Notes: generated from the sequence alone by a model not told the origin. DNA of 64,000 nucleotides from DMER64 sp041654355 (GCA_041654355.1 JBAZDQ010000003.1:1-64000), one strand, 5' to 3'; positions 7,502 through 16,731 are shown, numbered from the stretch's first letter. A program made the numbers and translations.

Positions 7502-7963
7502 ATGAACAGAAAAAGCGTTATCCTCTGTATACTGGTCGTTTTCGTTCTTTCAGGATGTTCCCGTTACCGGGAAGTTTCGCTGGAAAACATCTCCATCAGC
7601 CAATTCAACATGACAAGCCTCTCCACGGCCCGGATGAAGATCAAAGCCACATTAAATAACCCTACCGGGGGACGGCTGCAGCTCACCGGAATGAATGGCA
7701 CCCTGAATATGAAAGACAAGAAGCTTGCCGAGTTTTTCATGGACTCGACACTTGTTTTTGCTCCCCGCAGCGTTTCTACCAATGAGGGTGTTATGTCTCT
7801 TAAGATCAGCGATATGACTATTCTTCTTTCAGGATTGACTGATCTGGACGAATCGTTGCTGGATGAAATAAAGCTTACCTTTGATGCTACATTTAAAACC
7901 GGGGGTATAAAACGAAAACTACGTTTTAATAACATTCCCGCCAAAAAACTCCTGGATTTATGA
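7502..7963 (+). CDS. LEA14/LEA_2-like lipoprotein
   Basis: A 153-residue lipoprotein: a hydrophobic signal peptide ends in the lipobox VLSGC at residues about 15-19. The mature part resembles the LEA_2 (water-stress) beta-sandwich seen in many Bacteroidota lipoproteins, with the segment KATLNNPTGGRLQLTGMNGT followed by repeated beta-strand-like stretches. Function is unknown; the fold is usually linked to the cell envelope. The start at ATG 7502 is set by the promoter element just upstream. The stop overlaps the next gene by 4 bp (ATGA), so the two are co-translated. Confidence 0.65.
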   Translation: MNRKSVILCILVVFVLSGCSRYREVSLENISISQFNMTSLSTARMKIKATLNNPTGGRLQLTGMNGTLNMKDKKLAEFFMDSTLVFAPRSVSTNEGVMSLKISDMTILLSGLTDLDESLLDEIKLTFDATFKTGGIKRKLRFNNIPAKKLLDL

Positions 7964-8439
7964 GAAAGATTGCCCTATACTTTTTTTTAACATTCCTTTT
8001 AGCCGGAATGTTTGCCACAAAAGCTCAATCCCAGGACATAGACTCATTGATAATCAATTACAATGTTTTTGACCAATTCCGCGAACCCGGACCTTACGGT
8101 AACCGGATGGTCATTATCCAGTCAGATTCCGTGGAATACCTGGTTAACCGCGACATAGCGGAAAACCGCCTTTCACCGGGAAAGATGGAGGGATTTCGCG
8201 TACGGATTTTTTTTGACAACAAACAAACAGCCAGGGCAGAGTCGGAACAGATAGAGAAAGACTTTTCCGCAGCACATCCCGGTACAGCAGTTTACCGGAT
8301 CTACGAAAATCCGTATTTTAAAGTCACAGTAGGAGATTTCAGAACGAAAAGCGAAGCAATGAGATTCATGCACCGGATCCGCCACACGTATCCACAAGCT
8401 TTTATCACCCGTGAGATCATACGTTATCCGCCGCTTTAA
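7960..8439 (+). CDS. Secreted SPOR-domain protein
   Basis: A 159-residue exported protein. A signal peptide covers residues 1 to about 24 (ending KAQSQ). Residues about 70-150 form a SPOR domain, the fold that binds peptidoglycan stripped of stem peptides at septa: GFRVRIFFDNKQTARAESEQ opens it and FKVTVGDFRTKSEAMRFMHR is the second half. It overlaps the upstream LEA14-like lipoprotein gene by 4 bp. A role in cell-wall or division-site maintenance is an inference from the domain. It runs convergently into the GlsB-like gene with a 4-bp overlap. Confidence 0.85.
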   Translation: MRKIALYFFLTFLLAGMFATKAQSQDIDSLIINYNVFDQFREPGPYGNRMVIIQSDSVEYLVNRDIAENRLSPGKMEGFRVRIFFDNKQTARAESEQIEKDFSAAHPGTAVYRIYENPYFKVTVGDFRTKSEAMRFMHRIRHTYPQAFITREIIRYPPL

Positions 8440-9413
8440 TCACAGTCCGTTTCAACTGCATTTTCCCGGTGCCACCATTTCAACCTGACTTTTTCGGCAA
8501 AATTCCGCAAAGAATTCATGTGACGACCCACCCGGTCCGGATACATATCCTTAATGGTGATAAGAATCCCGGTTTCTTCCACGTCCCCGAAATGTTTGTT
8601 TAGCGTTGTTCCGAAAACCCGCATATTGGGTGAAATGCGCATATAGGAATTGATAAGCGGAGGGATCCGCTCTCCGTATGACCGTATTTCCTGAACCAAA
8701 GCCTTGTAATCTTCATCATACTGGTTTGCTTTAAACAGGTTTCTGTAATACGGGTTTTCCGCGTTGAAATCCAGTGGTTCAAGTGCAGCAACCAGGTTAT
8801 CGGGATCAGGAAAATACTTGTTCAGAAAGAACAGGAGACAGTTCCGGGCCTGTTGATTGTAAGAGCGGTACATGGTTACTTTCCCAAAGAAATATTTCAT
8901 ACAGGGATGACGCACTATCAAGGCACCCAGCCCGTCCCATAAATTGTCCAGCGCATAAAGTCCGGATCTGTTTTCATTGGAATTCTGGTAATTGGGCTGA
9001 ACAAAAGACCTGCCCAGTTCAATGGTAAAAGGCAGGTAATCCCGGAAAAATGTATCCGAAAATTTGAAAATGGGATAAGTCGCCAGAGCCTCGGGCTGTA
9101 TGCCCGCACCCAAGATATACCTGTAGCCTCCTAAAATTTCCTTCCGTTTTGGATCCCAAACTATAAGCTGCCTGTAAGGGGCTTCCGGATTTACATCAAA
9201 ATGATCAATATCGGTGGCTTTGCCCGTTCCTCCCCCTGCTGCTCTGAAAGCGATTTCACGCAACCTGCCCACTTCCCGCATGGTGTTGGGAGCTTCATGA
9301 GCATTAAAATCATACAATTTGTTTTCACCCCTTGAAGAATACCTTACCAGACGGTCTTTTGTCAGTTCTTCTTCCAGCAAATGTCGTGAAACAGGAGGGA
9401 TAATGGGTTCCAT
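8436..9413 (-). CDS. GNAT-fold lipid acyltransferase, GlsB-like (N-acyl amino acid synthesis)
   Basis: A 325-residue protein of the acetyltransferase/hemolysin family (PF13444-like) related to OlsB and to Bacteroides GlsB, which acylates glycine to make commendamide-type lipids. Recognisable segments are VGRLREIAFRAAGGGTGKA near residue 50 and QLIVWDPKRKEILGGYRYIL. LPFTIELGRSFVQPNYQ is the conserved core with its ELGR motif. The start is ATG 9413; the frame extends farther upstream but would cross the promoter. No PlsC-like GlsA partner is adjacent. The specific acyl acceptor (glycine or ornithine) is not readable from sequence. Confidence 0.75.
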   Translation of the reverse strand: MEPIIPPVSRHLLEEELTKDRLVRYSSRGENKLYDFNAHEAPNTMREVGRLREIAFRAAGGGTGKATDIDHFDVNPEAPYRQLIVWDPKRKEILGGYRYILGAGIQPEALATYPIFKFSDTFFRDYLPFTIELGRSFVQPNYQNSNENRSGLYALDNLWDGLGALIVRHPCMKYFFGKVTMYRSYNQQARNCLLFFLNKYFPDPDNLVAALEPLDFNAENPYYRNLFKANQYDEDYKALVQEIRSYGERIPPLINSYMRISPNMRVFGTTLNKHFGDVEETGILITIKDMYPDRVGRHMNSLRNFAEKVRLKWWHRENAVETDCD

Positions 9414-9439
9414 ATGCCAGGATACAAGTTTTATTACGG

Positions 9440-9447
9440 CAAAGTTA
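9440..9447 (-). promoter_or_regulatory. -7 element for the GlsB-like gene
   Basis: The minus strand reads TAACTTTG, 26 nt upstream of ATG 9413, back to back with the rpoN promoter. Confidence 0.55.
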
Positions 9448-9467
9448 CCTAAAAGAATGCAATTATG

Positions 9468-9475
9468 TATCTTTG
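9468..9475 (+). promoter_or_regulatory. -7 element for rpoN
   Basis: TATCTTTG, a perfect TAnnTTTG match, ends 21 nt before ATG 9497. Confidence 0.65.
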
Positions 9476-9496
9476 TACCGAGCAACTGAATTTTTA

Positions 9497-10909
9497 ATGT
9501 TATCTCAGTCACTACAACAAAAACTGCAGCTGAAACAAAAGTTATCACCCCTGCAGATACAAACCATCAAATTGCTGGAACTTCCGGCGCTTGAGCTTGA
9601 CCAAAGGGTCAGAAAAGAGCTGGAAGAGAATCCTGTATTGGAAACAAAGGAAACTGAAGAAGAAACAGATAATTCCAGTGAAGTATCACTTAGCGATTAT
9701 TACGGGAACGACGATTCCATACCTTCATACAAATTATACGTTAACAACCAGTCCCGGGACATCAAAAAAGATTTTCCCACATTCTCGGTAAAAGAGAGCT
9801 TTCGCCAGCACCTGGAAGCCCAGTTGGGATTCAGGACCCTGTCGGAAAAAGAACGAAACATTGCCTTGTTCCTTATAGGAAGCCTGGATGATGACGGATA
9901 CCTCAGAAGAGACCTGGACACGTTAAGCGACGATATGGCTTTCCGCCTGGGCCTGGAAGCCAATATGGAAGAACTCACCGGGGCATTATCGGTGATCCAG
10001 GAATTTGATCCTCCCGGAGTAGGTGCCCGGGACCTGCAGGAATGCCTGTTGATTCAGATCCATAACAAAGAGCAGAAACCGCCGGTGGAAATGGCCGCCA
10101 CCATCCTGGAAAAACATTTCAACGAATTTACCAAGAAACATTACGATAAGATCCTTTCCCGCATGAATATTACGGAAGAGGAACTGAAAGAGGCCATTGA
10201 CGAGATCCTGAAACTGAACCCCAAACCGGGAGGGAACGTAGACGATTCCTATACGGACAGGGCCCAGCAGGTCGTCCCCGACTTTTTGCTGGAAATCAAA
10301 GACGGCGAACCCGTATTATCCCTGCCCCGTTTTTCTGTTCCTGAACTGCGCATCAATAAACGTTACGCAGATATGCTTCTGAAAGCCGCAGATAAAAGTT
10401 CGCGGGAGAGCAAGGAAGCAGCCACTTTTGTGAAACAAAAACTCGACTCGGCAAAATGGTTCATAGAGGCCTTGAAACAACGTCAGAACACATTGCTCAA
10501 CACCATGAAGGCCATTTTGGAATTCCAGGAGGAGTATTTTGTCGAAGGAGACGAGACCAAGCTTAAACCTATGGTTTTAAAAAATATAGCGGAAAAAACA
10601 GGCCTGGACATTTCCACTATATCCCGGGTGGTCAATTCTAAATATATCCAAACCCATTTTGGTATTTATTCCCTGAAATACTTCTTCTCGGAAGGATTAA
10701 TGACTGAAAACGGGGAAGAAGTCTCCACCAGGGAGATCAAAAATATATTGGCTGAAAGCATCCAGATTGAGGACAAGCGAAAACCCCTGACCGATGAAGA
10801 ATTAGTCTCCTGTCTGAATGAAAAAGGATACAAAGTGGCCAGAAGAACTGTTGCCAAATACCGTGAACAATTGAATATACCCATTGCACGGCTCCGGAAA
10901 CAAATCTGA
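9497..10909 (+). CDS. rpoN: RNA polymerase sigma-54 factor
   Basis: Alternative sigma factor that needs enhancer-binding AAA+ activators to open promoters. The 470-residue product begins with the glutamine/leucine-rich activator-interacting region (MLSQSLQQKLQLKQKLSPLQ). An acidic linker, the core-binding domain and the -12-recognising HTH (DISTISRVVNSKYIQT) follow. The RpoN box appears near the C terminus as ARRTVAKYREQ, the -24 recognition helix. ATG 9497 starts directly at the conserved N terminus; the upstream TTG at 9473 lies within the promoter. The amidohydrolase gene follows after 1 bp, so both share a transcript. Confidence 0.97.
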   Translation: MLSQSLQQKLQLKQKLSPLQIQTIKLLELPALELDQRVRKELEENPVLETKETEEETDNSSEVSLSDYYGNDDSIPSYKLYVNNQSRDIKKDFPTFSVKESFRQHLEAQLGFRTLSEKERNIALFLIGSLDDDGYLRRDLDTLSDDMAFRLGLEANMEELTGALSVIQEFDPPGVGARDLQECLLIQIHNKEQKPPVEMAATILEKHFNEFTKKHYDKILSRMNITEEELKEAIDEILKLNPKPGGNVDDSYTDRAQQVVPDFLLEIKDGEPVLSLPRFSVPELRINKRYADMLLKAADKSSRESKEAATFVKQKLDSAKWFIEALKQRQNTLLNTMKAILEFQEEYFVEGDETKLKPMVLKNIAEKTGLDISTISRVVNSKYIQTHFGIYSLKYFFSEGLMTENGEEVSTREIKNILAESIQIEDKRKPLTDEELVSCLNEKGYKVARRTVAKYREQLNIPIARLRKQI

Positions 10910-10910
10910 C

Positions 10911-12551
10911 ATGAAAACTCATATTTACCTTTTACTTGCCATGGGAATAATCTTCAGTATTCCCCCTTCCTGCATTTCTCAAAAAACTGTTGACCTGGTA
11001 GTGTACAATGCTAATGTATACACGGTTGACCCATCTTTTTCCCAATGTGAAGCTTTTGCCGTAGACAACGGAATATTCGTTTCTACAGGGACAACTGATC
11101 AGATTCGGACAAAATACGAGGGACGCCGGGAACTGGATCTGCAGGGAGCCCCTGTTTACCCGGCCTTTAACGATGCACACGCGCATTTTATCCAGGTAGC
11201 CCAGGGATTGCGTCACGTGGATCTGCGCGGCTGCCTTTCTATTCGGGAAGTCATTGATCGCCTTCAAAAACACTACAATGTGCACAAACCGGCTTTCCTG
11301 GTAGGAGACGGTTGGGATCAGACTTTGTGGGAAAACAAGGACCTTCCTTCCAACGACCTTTTAAACCAATCATTTCCCCATATTCCCGTTTATTTACGCC
11401 GAGTTGATTTTCATGCCCTCTGGATTAATAACAGGGCCATTGAGCTGGCCGGTCTCTGTCCTGGCGACAGTGGTATTGCCCCCGGGGAAGCCATCCTGAC
11501 AGCCGACGGACATTTCACCGGCGTTTTCCTGGAAAACACCTACGAACGGATTAACGCGACAATTCCCTCAATGACAGACCGTGCGCTGACCGAATGTATC
11601 CTGGAAGCCCAGGAATTGTGCTTTTCCTACGGATTGGGATCCGTATCCGATGCCGGGCTGCCTCTGGGGCAAATACTTCTGTTGGACTCATTGCAAAAAG
11701 AAGGCAGTTTGAAAATCAGGACCGATGTCTGGATGAATCCATCGGAAGAAAATTTCACCCGGTTTACCCGGCCTTACAGATCCGAAAGACTTGATGTAAG
11801 TGCTGTCAAACTTTATATTGATGGAGCTCTGGGATCCAGCGGAGCCCTGTTATATGAACCTTACTTTGACGATCCGGAAAATTCCGGAATGCAGGTTACT
11901 TCAGATGAATTTTTTACGGAAATCTGTCAAAAAGCGTTACAGGGAGGATTCCAGGTAGCCACTCATGCTATTGGTGACAAAGGCGTGGGGAAAGCACTGG
12001 ATCTGTATGAACCGTTTCTAAAACCCGGGAATGACCTTCGCTGGCGTATTGAGCATGCCCAGGTCGTGACTCCCTGTGATTTCGAACGATTTGGAATTTT
12101 AAATGTAGTGCCTTCCATACAGCCAACACACGCCACTTCCGATATGGGGTGGGCAGCTCAGCGCCTGGGACCGGAAAGGGTAAAAGGAGCCTATGCTTTT
12201 CAAGATCTTATAAATGAAGCCGGATGGGCTCCTTTCGGGACCGATGCCCCCGTTGAAAGTATTAATCCTCTTTATACTTTTTTTGCGGCTGTTTCCAGGA
12301 TGAACCGGGATCTCTGGCCTGAAGGAGGCTGGCAGCCTGAGAATGCCGTCTCACGTGAAAACACCCTCCGGGGCATGACTCTTTGGGCTGCAAAAGGCTC
12401 TTTCCGAGAAATTGACAAAGGATCCGTTGAACCCGGAAAATGGGCAGATTTTGTAGTCTGGAGCGATGATCTGATGACTATTTCTATAGAAAAAATGCCG
12501 GTGACTTCCTGTGAAATGACCTTCGTAGCAGGAGAACAGGTCTATCCCTAA
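10911..12551 (+). CDS. Exported amidohydrolase, YtcJ-like (Amidohydro_3)
   Basis: A 546-residue metal-dependent hydrolase with an N-terminal signal sequence; a Cys in PPSCIS could be a lipobox. The metal-binding HxH appears in FNDAHAHFIQV (near residue 85-95). A carboxylated-lysine candidate lies in VSAVKLYIDGALGSSGALLY, and RWRIEHAQVV plus GTDAPVESINPL give the later His and Asp ligands. All are typical of the YtcJ/NfdA branch that deacylates N-substituted amides or formamides. It starts 1 bp after the rpoN stop. The physiological substrate is unknown; a periplasmic location follows from the signal. Confidence 0.88.
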   Translation: MKTHIYLLLAMGIIFSIPPSCISQKTVDLVVYNANVYTVDPSFSQCEAFAVDNGIFVSTGTTDQIRTKYEGRRELDLQGAPVYPAFNDAHAHFIQVAQGLRHVDLRGCLSIREVIDRLQKHYNVHKPAFLVGDGWDQTLWENKDLPSNDLLNQSFPHIPVYLRRVDFHALWINNRAIELAGLCPGDSGIAPGEAILTADGHFTGVFLENTYERINATIPSMTDRALTECILEAQELCFSYGLGSVSDAGLPLGQILLLDSLQKEGSLKIRTDVWMNPSEENFTRFTRPYRSERLDVSAVKLYIDGALGSSGALLYEPYFDDPENSGMQVTSDEFFTEICQKALQGGFQVATHAIGDKGVGKALDLYEPFLKPGNDLRWRIEHAQVVTPCDFERFGILNVVPSIQPTHATSDMGWAAQRLGPERVKGAYAFQDLINEAGWAPFGTDAPVESINPLYTFFAAVSRMNRDLWPEGGWQPENAVSRENTLRGMTLWAAKGSFREIDKGSVEPGKWADFVVWSDDLMTISIEKMPVTSCEMTFVAGEQVYP

Positions 12552-12553
12552 AC

Positions 12554-13207
12554 TTATTTTTCCCCGTATGCCAGATCTCCGGCATCCCCAAGTCCGGGAA
12601 CGATATAGGATTTTGTGGTAAGTTCCTCATCAATGGCTCCCAGCCATATGGAAACGTTTTTTTGCGGCAATTTACGGCAAAGGTATTCGTACCCTTCCCG
12701 GGAAGCGATGGGAGAGACTATATGACAATGTTTGGGCGTCCCTTTTTGCTGAACCATTTCCTGGTAAGCAAGTAGAATGGTGGATCCTGTGGCAAGCATG
12801 GGATCGGTCAAAATCAGGATTTTATTTTCCAGGACAGGACTGGCCATGTATTCCAATTGAATGGTAAACTTGTAATTCCGGCCGTATTTTCTGTAAGCGG
12901 CAATAAAAGCATTCTGGGCTTTGTCAAAGATTTTCAGCATCCCTTCATGAAGTGGTAACCCGGCACGTAAAACCGTAGCAAGCACTATCTGATCTTCCAA
13001 AATTCTGCAATTGGAAATGCCCAGTGGTGTTTGAATTTCCTGCTCCCTGTAAGCAAGTGTTTTACTGATCTCGTAAGCGAACAAATAGCCCAGACGCTCC
13101 AGGTTAAAGCGAAAGCGCATGGAATCCTTTTGAATGTTCACATCACGCATTTCCGCAAGAATAGGATTGAAAAGTGAATCCTTTTCAGTAAAAACATAAG
13201 ATATCAT
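12554..13207 (-). CDS. upp: Uracil phosphoribosyltransferase
   Basis: Pyrimidine-salvage enzyme that converts uracil and PRPP to UMP. The PRPP-binding loop DPMLATGSTILLAYQEM is clear, and the C terminus SIWLGAIDEELTTKSYIVPG followed by GLGDAGDLAYG is the uracil-binding end of Upp. The 217-residue length is normal. It has its own promoter (TACCTTTG at 13224-13231, with TTG 18 bp upstream on the minus strand) and ends 2 bp from the convergent amidohydrolase stop. Confidence 0.95.
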   Translation of the reverse strand: MISYVFTEKDSLFNPILAEMRDVNIQKDSMRFRFNLERLGYLFAYEISKTLAYREQEIQTPLGISNCRILEDQIVLATVLRAGLPLHEGMLKIFDKAQNAFIAAYRKYGRNYKFTIQLEYMASPVLENKILILTDPMLATGSTILLAYQEMVQQKGTPKHCHIVSPIASREGYEYLCRKLPQKNVSIWLGAIDEELTTKSYIVPGLGDAGDLAYGEK

Positions 13208-13223
13208 ACCGGGATATTTTTTT

Positions 13224-13231
13224 CAAAGGTA
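13224..13231 (-). promoter_or_regulatory. Promoter of upp (-7 with -33 element)
   Basis: The minus strand has TACCTTTG here, and TTG (complement of 13250-13252) 18 nt upstream as a -33 candidate. The start codon lies 16 nt downstream. This is one of the better two-element matches in the window. Confidence 0.65.
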
Positions 13232-13246
13232 CAAAAGTCCGCGGAT

Positions 13247-13933
13247 TTACAAGAGACCTTCCTCGGCAAAACTAAAGTAACCTTCTCCCCCTATCACAAT
13301 ATGATCTATAAGTTGCATATCCACCATCCGGGCAGCTTCCCTGAGGGTTCGCGTCAGCAGACGGTCCTGGCGTCCCGGCTTCCTGTTTCCCGATGGATGG
13401 TTGTGGACCAGTATGAGTTCGCAGGAAAGTTTATCCAGTGCTTTTTTCAGGATCATCCTGATATCCACTATGGTGGCGTTCAAACCGCCGCTGCTTATAA
13501 GTTCCTTTCCCAGGAATTTCCTGCCTCCGTCAAAAAAGAGCACCCAGCAGGTCTCGTGGGAAAGGTCTTTCAGCATAGGGCTCATGATTTCTGCCACTTC
13601 CCGGGCCGAGGTTATGGATGCAGGCCGGACGACAGGAACCTGAGCCCTTCTGCCCAGTTCAAAAGCGGCACATAAAGTTACCGCCTTTGTACTTCCTATC
13701 CCGGGGATTCTGATCATCTTGTCCACCGGTGAACGGACAAGGTCGTGCAGGCTGTTCCCGTGTGCGGCCAACAGTTCCCGGGCCAGTTCCATCACATTCT
13801 TTTTGCCGGTGCCCGTTCGGAGCAGGATGGCCAATAACTCGGCATTTGTCAAAGCATCCGTTCCTTTTTCCAACAATCTTTCGCGCGGTCTTTCTTCCCG
13901 GGCCCAATCCCTTATCTTCAAATTCCCTTCCAT
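13247..13933 (-). CDS. radC: RadC family JAMM/MPN+ domain protein
   Basis: A 228-residue member of the RadC (YeeS) family. The N terminus LKIRDWAREERPRERLLEKG and a helix-hairpin-helix (IPGIGSTKAVTLCAAFELGR) precede the metal-binding JAMM domain, whose signature HNHPSGNRKPGRQD is intact. Despite the name, a direct repair role is not established for the family. The start ATG 13933 gives MEGNLKIRDWA; the frame extends upstream without homology. It lies 69 bp downstream of rpsT on the same strand. Confidence 0.9.
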   Translation of the reverse strand: MEGNLKIRDWAREERPRERLLEKGTDALTNAELLAILLRTGTGKKNVMELARELLAAHGNSLHDLVRSPVDKMIRIPGIGSTKAVTLCAAFELGRRAQVPVVRPASITSAREVAEIMSPMLKDLSHETCWVLFFDGGRKFLGKELISSGGLNATIVDIRMILKKALDKLSCELILVHNHPSGNRKPGRQDRLLTRTLREAARMVDMQLIDHIVIGGEGYFSFAEEGLL

Positions 13934-14002
13934 AACCCAAAACAAAAATGCTTCCCAAATTTTGGAAAGCATTCTGTAAAAATAAGGACAATTCGTAAAA
14001 AC

Positions 14003-14257
14003 TTACGCAAGCTTATTGACATAAGCAGTCAGACCGCTTTTGAGATTTCCTGCTTTGTTGTCATGAATTACATTAATCTTAGCCAGTTTATCTATCATAG
14101 AGAACACTTTGGGCAGCATAGCCGTGGCAGCTGCTTTATCGGTTGTGTTGCGTATAGCCTTTATGGCGTTACGTGTAGTCCTTGCATAATACCTGTTATG
14201 AAAACGTCTTTTAAGATTTTGACGGTTGCGTTTTTCTGCTGATGCGTGATGAGCCAT
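14003..14257 (-). CDS. rpsT: 30S ribosomal protein S20
   Basis: An 84-residue basic protein that binds 16S rRNA in the body of the small subunit. MAHHASAEKRNRQNLKRR and the alternating helices with KAIRNTTDKAAATAML and KLAKINVIHDNKAGNLKSGL are diagnostic. It is 19 bp downstream of tRNA-Glu on the same strand and probably shares its promoter. Confidence 0.96.
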   Translation of the reverse strand: MAHHASAEKRNRQNLKRRFHNRYYARTTRNAIKAIRNTTDKAAATAMLPKVFSMIDKLAKINVIHDNKAGNLKSGLTAYVNKLA

Positions 14258-14276
14258 TATTGTCTGTTTTGTTTTG

Positions 14277-14348
14277 TAGCCAGTAGGGGAATCGAACCCC
14301 TATTGCAAGAATGAAAATCTTGAGTCCTAACCGTTAGACGAACTGGCC
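14277..14348 (-). tRNA. tRNA-Glu (anticodon TTC)
   Basis: A 72-nt cloverleaf on the minus strand. Acceptor GGCCAGT pairs with ACTGGCT (one G-U); the D-arm is GTCTAACGGTTAGGAC. The anticodon stem CAAGA/TCTTG encloses TTTTCAT, giving anticodon TTC. The T-arm is AGGGGTTCGATTCCCCT. CCA is not encoded. Confidence 0.96.
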
Positions 14349-14360
14349 GATTTGGGAGCG

Positions 14361-14368
14361 CAAAGGTA
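14361..14368 (-). promoter_or_regulatory. -7 element for tRNA-Glu/rpsT
   Basis: The minus strand reads TACCTTTG, 12 nt before the tRNA 5' end. Confidence 0.65.
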
Positions 14369-14384
14369 TAACGAATTTTCTTTC

Positions 14385-15383
14385 CTACAAATTTTTTTCC
14401 TCTTTTTGCCACTCAAAGGAATAGATTATGGATTCCACCTGGCGTAAATAATTTCTTTTGGGATACCTGGGGGCATATACAAAAGCTTCCAAAACCACTA
14501 CCTTCTGGTTATCCTGATCATAGAAGCAGTGGCATACAAAAGGACCTCCCATGAAATCGTTCTTCACATCCCACAAACCCCGGATCTCAACGAATTCCCG
14601 GTTGTTGAAATTCACCCAGCGGAATGAAGGTTCTATCAAAGAATTGGTGGTCATGTATGTATTGTCCAGGGGCCCGGGAACTTCTTTTTCCAGTTTCAGG
14701 TTTCTCTCTGCTATAATACGGGATAAGGTAAGGTCGTCAGGACTTCTGTAAGGATAAGTATATATAAAGACTCCCTGGGTAGTATAGGTGGTTTCGTAAG
14801 CTACCCAGATAAAATTATCGGTTTGCTTTTTGATCCGGTACCCGGTAGGAAAATAGGGAGATCCGCCTAATATGCTGGTGATGGTTTCGCGAATTCCTTT
14901 TTCTTCAAATTTCTTAGAATTCTGGATAACCCGGTTTCTTTCCGCCTGCTCCATGGCATTTTTTAGACGGTCATTATTTTCATCGATACATTCTCTTACA
15001 CTCTCCTGCGTGGGACCGGATAAAGTCACCACTATCTGCGGCGCCGCCCATATATCTTTTTGAATGATCATCTTCGCCTCTTCAAGATCCGGATTAATGC
15101 TACAGATGATTATATTGCGGTGTGTCTGAAATATGGATGAAAATGCATTGGTATTTATATTAAACAAAGAAAAGAGGGGTTCACGTTGCGGTAAATGAGG
15201 AAAATCAACGGCCAGAATTGATCTGAGTGACTGGCCGGGACCCGATTCCCATACGGGTTTATCCATAACCACGATCACTTCCCCGGCTTTCCCGCTTACG
15301 TTCTGTTTCAATTGTGGTCCGTCGGAACATGAAACGAAAATCATGCCCAATAATCCGGTAAATAATACAAGTCTTAACCTCAT
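14385..15383 (-). CDS. DUF4837 family lipoprotein
   Basis: A 332-residue lipoprotein with lipobox VSCS near residue 18. The mature region is the Bacteroidota-specific DUF4837 family: SGKAGEVIVVMDKPVWESGP at its start, PLFSLFNINTNAFSSIFQTH and WVAYETTYTTQGVFIYTYPY further on. Its biochemical role is unknown. It begins 15 bp after rseP, so it is the last protein gene of the M23-dxr-rseP operon, which points to an envelope function. tRNA-Glu follows. Confidence 0.88.
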   Translation of the reverse strand: MRLRLVLFTGLLGMIFVSCSDGPQLKQNVSGKAGEVIVVMDKPVWESGPGQSLRSILAVDFPHLPQREPLFSLFNINTNAFSSIFQTHRNIIICSINPDLEEAKMIIQKDIWAAPQIVVTLSGPTQESVRECIDENNDRLKNAMEQAERNRVIQNSKKFEEKGIRETITSILGGSPYFPTGYRIKKQTDNFIWVAYETTYTTQGVFIYTYPYRSPDDLTLSRIIAERNLKLEKEVPGPLDNTYMTTNSLIEPSFRWVNFNNREFVEIRGLWDVKNDFMGGPFVCHCFYDQDNQKVVVLEAFVYAPRYPKRNYLRQVESIIYSFEWQKEEKNL

Positions 15384-15398
15384 AACTTATCAGTTGTT

Positions 15399-16727
15399 TT
15401 ATGTAAATAATCTGTATAAATCATTCCCGAAAGCCAGGAACATAAGCCCAATCAATAGGATCATACCCGCAATCTGCGAATACTCCAGAAATTTTTCCGA
15501 CGGTTTCCGCCTTGTGATCATTTCGTATATCACCAAAACAATATGACCGCCATCCAATGCGGGAATAGGTAAAAGATTCAATATGGCCAGCATTATGGAG
15601 AGCCAGGCGGTAATATTCCAGAATATCTCCCAGTTCCACGTCCCCGGGAATATGCTGCCTATGGCAATGAAACTCCCCACGGATTTATAAGCTTCGGTTT
15701 TGGGAGAAAAGATCAGTCCCAGTTCTTTTATGTAATTGGCGCCTGTCTGGTAAGCTTTTTTTATCCCTGCCGGAAAAGCCTCCAAAAAAGAATACTGTTT
15801 TACGGTGACAGGTATGAATTCCATGGGATTCATCACTCCTACCATGATCAGCCCGTCAGCATTTACCTGTAGGGGGACATTGGCAATACTGTCTCCACGC
15901 TGTATGCCGGCATAAATTGTTCCCTCTTTATTCTGTGCCAGTATTTCCTGAACATCCTGTATGGCAGGAGTAGACACCCCGTTCACACTGAGTATACGGT
16001 CACCAGGAGCCAGACCGGCCAGGACATTGAGTGATGTATCGGGAACGGATGAAACCACAAAAGGATAACGCAGGGTAAATAAAGTCTGTGTATTTAACAT
16101 TTCTTTGACATAGCCCTGATCGAATCCAAAACGCACGGTATCCGCGCCTCTGAGTACAGTGATCACAGCCGGTCTGGTTCGTATCAGATCAACATGAAGG
16201 GTGTGAACCGGGTCATTGGCAACAGAACGATCATCAAAGGCAAGTATCTTATCCCCGTTCTGAAAGCCTATCTCCTGAGCCAAAGAAGTGCAGTGAATGC
16301 CGTAAGCGGCGTCCTCCGTACGAATGAATTCTTCCCCCCAGGTGAAAAGGATCAGCCCGTAAAGTACTATGGCCAATATCATATTGAACAAAACGCCACC
16401 GAACATGACAAAGAATCGTTGCCATGCTGGTTTGCTCCGGAATTCCCAGGGTTTGGGGGCTTCTTTCAGCTGGTTTTTCTCCATTGACTCATCAATCATC
16501 CCTGAGATTTTACAATAACCCCCGAAAGGCAACCATCCTATTCCATATTCGGTATGGGAATTTTTTGGTTTGAATTTTACCAGGCTGAACCACGGATCAA
16601 AAAACAGGTAAAACTTATCTACCCGAATCTTGAACAGACGGGCAAAAAGAAAATGTCCCGATTCGTGGATCAGGATTAAAAAAGACAAAGCCAGGATCAC
16701 CTGGGCTATTTTGACCAATACTTCCAT
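15399..16727 (-). CDS. rseP: RIP (S2P-type) zinc metalloprotease
   Basis: Inner-membrane site-2 protease that cleaves transmembrane anti-sigma factors and signal-peptide remnants. The 442-residue protein has HESGH at residues 21-25 in the first membrane helix and the third zinc-ligand motif NLLPIPALDGGHI in the penultimate helix. Two PDZ-like regions lie between them (around residues 130-290). It lies 4 bp downstream of dxr, as in many Bacteroidota. A possible substrate is the single-pass anti-sigma protein at 28.4 kb, but that is speculation. Confidence 0.95.
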   Translation of the reverse strand: MEVLVKIAQVILALSFLILIHESGHFLFARLFKIRVDKFYLFFDPWFSLVKFKPKNSHTEYGIGWLPFGGYCKISGMIDESMEKNQLKEAPKPWEFRSKPAWQRFFVMFGGVLFNMILAIVLYGLILFTWGEEFIRTEDAAYGIHCTSLAQEIGFQNGDKILAFDDRSVANDPVHTLHVDLIRTRPAVITVLRGADTVRFGFDQGYVKEMLNTQTLFTLRYPFVVSSVPDTSLNVLAGLAPGDRILSVNGVSTPAIQDVQEILAQNKEGTIYAGIQRGDSIANVPLQVNADGLIMVGVMNPMEFIPVTVKQYSFLEAFPAGIKKAYQTGANYIKELGLIFSPKTEAYKSVGSFIAIGSIFPGTWNWEIFWNITAWLSIMLAILNLLPIPALDGGHIVLVIYEMITRRKPSEKFLEYSQIAGMILLIGLMFLAFGNDLYRLFT

Positions 16728-16731
16728 AAAA

